Of a DNA stretch of 12,734 nt, positions 8,657-12,734 are shown one piece after another (position 1 is the stretch's first letter; each line of letters begins with the position of its first letter). Both the position numbers and the translations under genes were made by a program. The DNA lies in NCBI GenBank assembly GCA_035272265.1, contig DATEQV010000103.1:1-12734 (forward strand). Reading direction: 5' to 3'. The notes below the pieces were generated by a model that did not search any database, was not told the DNA's origin, and saw only the letters and a list, made by a program, of their open reading frames with translations. This DNA is from Acidisphaera sp035272265 (GTDB lineage Bacteria; Pseudomonadota; Alphaproteobacteria; Acetobacterales; Acetobacteraceae).

Positions 8657-9880
8657 ATGAACGTGAAGCGACGTGCGTTGCTGGCGTCCGCCGCGGCGGC
8701 TGCGGCATTGCCGCTTCGCCGCGGCCGCGCGCAGGGCAAGCCGGGCATCAAGATCGGCGTGCTGAACGATCAGTCGGGTACATACAGGGACGTGACCGGC
8801 CCGCTTTCCGTCGCATGCGCGCGCCAAGCGGTTGATGAGCTCGGCGATATCGGCTTCCCGGTCGAGGTCGTCGTCGGCGACCACCAGAACAAGCCTGACA
8901 TCGGGGCGTCCATCGCGCGGCAGTGGTTTGACCGTGATGGCGTGGACATGATCCTCGACGTGCCAACCTCTTCCGTGGCTCTGGCCGTGGCAAATATCGC
9001 CAAGGAGAAGAACAAGGCCTACGTCAACTCGGGGGGAGCCACGCCCGACCTCACCGGAGCGCAGTGCAATCCTCAGACCGTCCACTGGACCTACGACACC
9101 TACATGCTGGCACGCTCCACGGGGGGCGCGACGGTGAAGAACGGCGGCGACACCTGGTTCTTCATCACTGCCAACTATGTCTTCGGCCAGCAACTCCAAC
9201 GCGACACATCGCGCTTTGTTACTCAAGGCGGCGGCAAGGTCCTCGGTGCCGCGATCTACCCGTTCCCCGAGACGACGGACTTCTCGTCGTTCCTACTGCA
9301 GGCACAGTCGAGCGGAGCGAAAGTGGTCGGGCTTGCGAACGCGGGCGGCGACACGGTCAACTGCGTCAAGCAGGCGCACGAATTCGGTCTGACGGCGGGC
9401 GGGGTGAAGCTCGCGGCCCTGCTCGGGAGTCTCCAGGTTGTCGACAGCCTCACGCTGGATGTCGCGCAGGGCCTGCTGATCACCGAAAGCTTCTACTGGG
9501 ACCTCAACGACCGCACCCGCGCCTTCACCAAGCGGCTGGAAGTGAGGACGGGCGGTGTTCCGTGCAACGCGGTGCAGGCCGGCTGTTACGGCGGCACGAT
9601 CCACTACCTCAAGGCGGTGCGTGCGATCGGCGTCGACAAGGCGCGCGACGGTGCCGCGGTGATCGCGCAGATGAAGGCGATGCCGACCGACGACGACGCC
9701 TTCGGCAAGGGCCGCATCCGCGAGGACGGCCGCAATCTCTGCCCCGCCTACCTGTTCGAGGTGAAGAAGCCGTCGGAGAGCAAGGGGCGGTGGGACTACT
9801 ACAATCTGATCGCCACCACCTCGGGCGAAGACGCGGCCCCGCCGCTCGCCGACGAGCACTGCCCGATGGTCAAAAGCTAA
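8657..9880 (+). CDS. Periplasmic substrate-binding protein of HAAT ABC transporter, copy 2
   Basis: Tandem paralogue of the preceding gene, 407 aa, separated from it by 27 nt. GGGGGAG at 8642-8648 lies 8 nt before the ATG, with a second AAGG abutting it. Signal peptide with KRRALL (4-9), an alanine run and likely cleavage GRA|QG after Ala25. Shared motifs: IKIGVLNDQSGTYRD, DHQNKPDIG, ARQWFDRDGVDMILD, GAQC, HWTYDTYMLARSTGGATV, FLLQAQSSGAKVVGLANAG, REDGR and VKKPSESKG. It differs most from copy 1 around TAGGVKLAALLGSLQVVDSL, including a three-residue insertion beside the hinge/cleft region, so ligand preference may differ. Codon use in the first part (to about 9400) is far more mixed than in the rest of the operon: 12 of 54 codons in 8924-9085 end in A or T, against 0 of 54 in the matching part of copy 1. 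Its last third returns to the local style. Confidence 0.93.
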   Translation: MNVKRRALLASAAAAAALPLRRGRAQGKPGIKIGVLNDQSGTYRDVTGPLSVACARQAVDELGDIGFPVEVVVGDHQNKPDIGASIARQWFDRDGVDMILDVPTSSVALAVANIAKEKNKAYVNSGGATPDLTGAQCNPQTVHWTYDTYMLARSTGGATVKNGGDTWFFITANYVFGQQLQRDTSRFVTQGGGKVLGAAIYPFPETTDFSSFLLQAQSSGAKVVGLANAGGDTVNCVKQAHEFGLTAGGVKLAALLGSLQVVDSLTLDVAQGLLITESFYWDLNDRTRAFTKRLEVRTGGVPCNAVQAGCYGGTIHYLKAVRAIGVDKARDGAAVIAQMKAMPTDDDAFGKGRIREDGRNLCPAYLFEVKKPSESKGRWDYYNLIATTSGEDAAPPLADEHCPMVKS

Positions 9881-9890
9881 GGGTCCGTCG

Positions 9891-10808
9891 ATGAACCCCT
9901 TCGACGTGTTTTCGGACTGGTTCATGCGCCTGTGGCACATCCCCGCCGTGGCGTGGCTGAGCCAGCTCGTGCTCGGCCTGCAGAACGGCGCATTCTACGC
10001 GATGCTGTCGCTGGGTCTCGCGGTGATCTTCGGCATGCTGAACATCATCAACTTCGCGCACGGCGCGCTGTTCATGATGGGCGCGTTCGTCACCTGGATG
10101 CTCGCGAACTACATCGGCATCGGCTACTTCCCGGCGCTGATCCTCGCCCCGCTGATCGTCGCCGCCTTCGGCCTCGTGCTGGAGCGTACCCTCATCAGCC
10201 GGCTCTACGGGCTCGATCATCTGTATGGCCTGCTGCTCACCTTCGGCCTCGCGCTGATCATCGAGGGCCTGTTCCGCAACACCTACGGCAGCTCGGGCCT
10301 GCCCTACTCGCCGCCGGGCGCGCTGCAGGGGGCGACCAATCTCGGCTTCATGTACATGCCGAACTACCGCGGCTGGGTCGTGTTCGTGGCGCTGGTCGTG
10401 TGCCTCGCCACCTGGTTCCTGATCGAAAAGACGTCGCTTGGCGCCACCCTGCGCGCGGCGACGGAGAACGCCGCCCTGGTGCGGGCGTTCGGCGTCAACG
10501 TGCCGCGCCTGATCACGCTGACCTATGCCGGCGGCGTCGGGCTCGCAGCACTCGCCGGGGTGCTGGCGGCGCCGATCTACTCGGTCAACCCGAACATGGG
10601 TTCGCAGGTGATCAACACCGTCTTCGCCGTCGTCGTGATCGGCGGCATGGGATCGATCCTGGGGTCGGTCATCACCGGCTTCATGCTCGGCGTCATCGAG
10701 GGCCTGACCAAGGTCGCGCTGCCGCAGTTCTCGGGCGCGGTGGTGTTCGCCTTCATGATCGTCGTGCTCCTCGTCCAGCCTCGCGGGTTGTTCGGAAAGG
10801 CGGCCTGA
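9891..10808 (+). CDS. livH: HAAT-family ABC transporter permease, LivH-like
   Basis: First inner-membrane channel subunit. 305 aa with multiple hydrophobic helices. Hallmarks: NGAFYAMLSLGLAVIFGMLN (32-51), NIINFAHGALFMMGAF (51-66), the cytoplasmic EAA-like loop LRAATENAALVRAFGVNV (187-204) that docks on the ATPases, VVVIGGMGSILGSVITG (247-263), and the terminal LLVQPRGLFG. The ATG at 9891 has TAAGGG at 9878-9883, which includes the stop codon of the preceding binding-protein gene, so translation is likely coupled. The 3' end is separated from the LivM-like gene by only 3 nt. Confidence 0.95.
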   Translation: MNPFDVFSDWFMRLWHIPAVAWLSQLVLGLQNGAFYAMLSLGLAVIFGMLNIINFAHGALFMMGAFVTWMLANYIGIGYFPALILAPLIVAAFGLVLERTLISRLYGLDHLYGLLLTFGLALIIEGLFRNTYGSSGLPYSPPGALQGATNLGFMYMPNYRGWVVFVALVVCLATWFLIEKTSLGATLRAATENAALVRAFGVNVPRLITLTYAGGVGLAALAGVLAAPIYSVNPNMGSQVINTVFAVVVIGGMGSILGSVITGFMLGVIEGLTKVALPQFSGAVVFAFMIVVLLVQPRGLFGKAA

Positions 10809-10811
10809 GCC

Positions 10812-11789
10812 ATGAGCGGCATATCCCTCGCCGACGCACATGCCGTCCGAACCGGGCGCAGCGGATTCTCCCGCCCGCAACTGATCGGGATCGCGGTCAT
10901 GACGGCGCTGGTCGCCGCCGCGCCGTTCCTCCTCTACCCGGTCTTCGTGATGAACGTGCTGTGCTCGGCGCTGTTCGCCTGCGCGTTCAACCTGATGATC
11001 GGCTACGTGGGCCTGCTGTCGTTCGGCCACGCCGCGTTCTTCGGCATGGGTGCGTACCTGTCGGCGTATGCGGCGAAGAACTGGGGCTTCGACGCGGAGC
11101 TGTCGATCCTGCTCGGCGGCGCGGTCGGCGGCGTGCTCGGCCTCATCCTCGGGTCGATCGCGATCCGCCGGCAGGGCATCTACTTCGCGATGATCACGCT
11201 CGCGCTGGGCGAGCTGGTCTATTTCGCCTGCGTCCAGCTGCCCTTCACCGGCGGCGAGGACGGCATCCAGCAGGTGCCGCGGCCGCCGCTGTTCTATGCG
11301 ATCGATCTCAACAACGACCTGGCGATGTATTTCGTCGTGGCCGCGGTGTTCCTGGGCGGCTTCCTGCTGATCCACCGCATCGTCCACTCGCCGTTCGGGC
11401 AGGTGCTCAAGTCGATCCGCGAGAACGAGCCACGCGCCACCTCGCTCGGCTACCGCACCAACGACTACAAGGTGATCGCCTTCACCCTGTCGGCGGCGCT
11501 GGCCGGCATCGCGGGCGGGACCAAGGCGCTGGTGTTCGGGATCGCGACCCTGACCGACGTCAGCTCGGGCACGTCGGGCCAAGTCGTGCTGATGAGCCTG
11601 CTCGGCGGTCTCGGGACCATCTTCGGCCCGGCGATGGGCGCGCTCGTGGTCAAGGCGATGGAGAACTACCTCGCCCCGTTCGGCGCCTGGGTCACGGTGA
11701 CCCAGGGCGCGATTTTCGTCATCTGCGTGCTTGCCTTCCGGCGCGGGATCATCGGCGAACTCGGCGCTGCCCTGCGACTGCCCCTGTAA
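10812..11789 (+). CDS. livM: HAAT-family ABC transporter permease, LivM-like
   Basis: Second channel subunit, partner of the LivH-like permease and last gene of the operon. 325 aa with a 20-residue hydrophilic N-terminus before the first helix. Hallmarks: NLMIGYVGLLSFGHAAFFGMGAY (60-82), GIYFAMITLALGELV (122-136), TGGEDGIQQVPRP (146-158), the EAA-like loop VLKSIRENEPRATSLGYRTNDYK (188-210), AALAGIAGG (218-226), and the SLLGGLGTIFGPAMGA segment. The start ATG follows the LivH-like stop by 3 nt, and a GGAAAGG about 12 nt upstream is weak, so coupling is probable. No clear intrinsic terminator follows. Confidence 0.95.
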   Translation: MSGISLADAHAVRTGRSGFSRPQLIGIAVMTALVAAAPFLLYPVFVMNVLCSALFACAFNLMIGYVGLLSFGHAAFFGMGAYLSAYAAKNWGFDAELSILLGGAVGGVLGLILGSIAIRRQGIYFAMITLALGELVYFACVQLPFTGGEDGIQQVPRPPLFYAIDLNNDLAMYFVVAAVFLGGFLLIHRIVHSPFGQVLKSIRENEPRATSLGYRTNDYKVIAFTLSAALAGIAGGTKALVFGIATLTDVSSGTSGQVVLMSLLGGLGTIFGPAMGALVVKAMENYLAPFGAWVTVTQGAIFVICVLAFRRGIIGELGAALRLPL

Positions 11790-11908
11790 CCCGGCCGCCT
11801 CGGTTACCTCACGGTAAGCGGGGCGGGCGCATTTCGGGGTTGGAATCGGCCTCCGCCGACCATTTATGTTGCGGTGCACAATGAGGCGATGATGATGTCC
11901 GGTGTGCG
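11790..11908. promoter_or_regulatory. Intergenic region before Pat-like gene
   Basis: This 119-nt gap follows the transporter operon. It contains two short hairpins: TTACC/GGTAA around a TCAC loop (about 11804-11817) and TCGGC/GCCGA (about 11846-11859). Neither is followed by a T-run, so termination is not shown. A possible weak promoter has TTGGAA at 11840-11845 with a TATGTT-like -10 near 11865, at a long 19-nt spacing. TTGCGGTGCACAA (11869-11881) is an imperfect inverted repeat with TTG/CAA arms that could be an operator. All of these are weak readings. Confidence 0.25.
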
Positions 11909-12734
11909 ATGTCGAACATGATGGCAGCCCGATCCGCCGGCCGTTTCAAGGCTGAGCGGCTATTCCGCCCCGAGAGCCTGATCGTGGTTGGCGCCGGCAC
12001 TCAGCCGGGCCGGCGGGTGCTGACGAATATCGCCGCCGCCGGCTTCGGCGGGCGCGTGATCGAGGCGGAAACCGCGGCCGATATCAAGGACGTGGCCGAC
12101 CTAGCCATCCTGGCGGGCCCGACCGATGCAGCCGTGGTCCTGCCGGCGCTGGCCGAGCGCGGCTGCTTTGCCGCGATCGCCTTGGGTCCGGTCGAGGGAG
12201 CGCTGCCGGCGATCCGGTCCACCGGGGTGCGCCTGATCGGGACGCACGCCTTCGGGATCATCGTGCCGAAGCTCGGGCTCGATGCCTCGGAAAGCCACCT
12301 GCGCGCCCAGGCCGGACGGCTGGCGCTGGTATCGCAATCAGGCGGCACCTGCCGGGCGGTGCTGGACTGGGCGGGGCCGAACGGCGTCGGCTTCAGCCAC
12401 GTCATCGGCATCGGCACCAGCGTGGATCTCGGCTTCTCCGCGGTGCTCGACTACCTCTCGCGCGATCCCGGCACCGGGGCGATCGTGCTGGACATCCGCA
12501 CGATCAAGAACCCGCGTGCCTTCCTCTCGGCCGCCCGGGCGGCGGCGCGGCTGCGGCCGATGGTCGCGATCAGTCCGGGCAACCTGCTGGCCGATCCGAG
12601 CGGCGAGGCGGAGGCGGCGATCGAGGCCGCGCTGCGCCGCGCCGGCGTGCTGTCGGTGCAGACGATCGAGGACCTGCTGGCCGCGGCGGAGACGCTGACG
12701 CACTCCCGTCCTGCGCGCGACGACACGATCGCGA
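11909..12734 (+). CDS. ADP-forming acyl-CoA-synthetase-like protein, Pat/YfiQ type, N-terminal part
   Basis: 275 codons are visible and the gene runs off the right edge. It begins with a CoA-binding Rossmann domain (LFRPESLIVVGAG, 18-30; GGF-like AAGFGGRV, 43-50), then a succinyl-CoA-ligase-like domain with LALVSQSGG (138-146), VLDWAGPNGVGFSHVIGIG (151-169), VLDYLSRDP (179-187) and the segment ALRRAGVLSVQTIEDLLAAAETLTHSRP. By memory, this runs closely parallel to Salmonella Pat/E. coli YfiQ, whose full-length proteins add an ATP-grasp part and a C-terminal GNAT acetyltransferase. Odd: the usual LGPNSLG is IGTHAFG here, the Rossmann domain is short, and the SHTG segment with the catalytic His is not present (SPGNLLADPSGEAEAAI, 222-238), so ligase activity is doubtful. 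The ATG at 11909 has no clear SD; ATGs at 11918 or 11921 are possible. The function beyond this point cannot be seen. Confidence 0.8.
   Translation, partial: MSNMMAARSAGRFKAERLFRPESLIVVGAGTQPGRRVLTNIAAAGFGGRVIEAETAADIKDVADLAILAGPTDAAVVLPALAERGCFAAIALGPVEGALPAIRSTGVRLIGTHAFGIIVPKLGLDASESHLRAQAGRLALVSQSGGTCRAVLDWAGPNGVGFSHVIGIGTSVDLGFSAVLDYLSRDPGTGAIVLDIRTIKNPRAFLSAARAAARLRPMVAISPGNLLADPSGEAEAAIEAALRRAGVLSVQTIEDLLAAAETLTHSRPARDDTIA

Noticed and set aside
7409..9226. Long antisense open frame opposite both binding-protein genes
   Set aside because: It is explained by GC-rich codon bias of the real genes; its internal similarity simply mirrors the tandem duplication.
11804..11817. Hairpin after the LivM-like gene as an intrinsic terminator
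   Set aside because: Only a 5-bp stem with a short loop and no T-run, so it does not meet the usual terminator pattern.
9870..11879. Long antisense open frame opposite the LivH/LivM-like permeases (and a same-strand off-frame one at 9932-11884)
   Set aside because: Low-complexity charged composition (Arg, His, Asp, Glu, Gln), no family motifs, and full overlap with well-supported permease genes in a GC-rich genome.
11895..11921. Eight-codon mini-ORF with GAGG upstream, overlapping ATG at 11918
   Set aside because: Too short, and several ATGs in a row arise from a GATGATGATG run; there is no evidence of function beyond the overlap.

Overview
The window is GC-rich, and most of its genes end nearly all codons in G or C. 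It has tightly packed operons, a branched-chain-amino-acid-type (HAAT) ABC transporter with duplicated binding proteins, a CitE-like lyase and a NodT-type efflux system. This combination is typical of Alphaproteobacteria, perhaps Rhodospirillales/Acetobacteraceae. That placement is inference from gene content and base composition; no rRNA or tRNA is present. All of the sequence looks chromosomal, and no insertion sequence, phage, CRISPR or integration site was seen.

Left part (1-4865, minus strand): a tripartite RND multidrug efflux operon, transcribed right to left in the order outer-membrane lipoprotein, periplasmic adaptor, inner-membrane RND pump. The genes are nearly contiguous: a 9-nt gap, then a 4-nt overlap with a TTG start. 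The pump runs off the left edge, and about its first two thirds are visible.

Middle (4964-5830, minus strand): a CitE/HpcH-HpaI-family CoA-ester lyase. It is transcribed divergently from the large plus-strand operon across a gap of about 90 nt. That gap holds an 11-nt direct repeat with copies 33 nt apart.

Central and right part (5919-11789, plus strand): a complete HAAT-type ABC transporter operon in the order LivG-like ATPase, LivF-like ATPase, binding protein 1, binding protein 2, LivH-like permease, LivM-like permease. The two binding proteins are tandem paralogues. The second has clearly different codon use in its first part. The six genes overlap or are at most about 40 nt apart, so one transcript is likely.

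Right end (11909-12734, plus strand): the N-terminal part of an ADP-forming acyl-CoA-synthetase-like protein. It most resembles the Pat/YfiQ lysine acetyltransferase type and appears to lack the catalytic histidine segment.

Working model (inference): the transporter imports a small carboxylate or amino-acid-like solute, and the divergent lyase could act on its CoA-ester derivative. The terminal protein could be an acylation regulator of CoA-ligase metabolism. The efflux operon appears functionally separate. No clearly new multi-gene system was identified. The features most worth a second look are the mosaic second binding protein, the His-less Pat-like protein and the repeat-containing divergent regulatory region.
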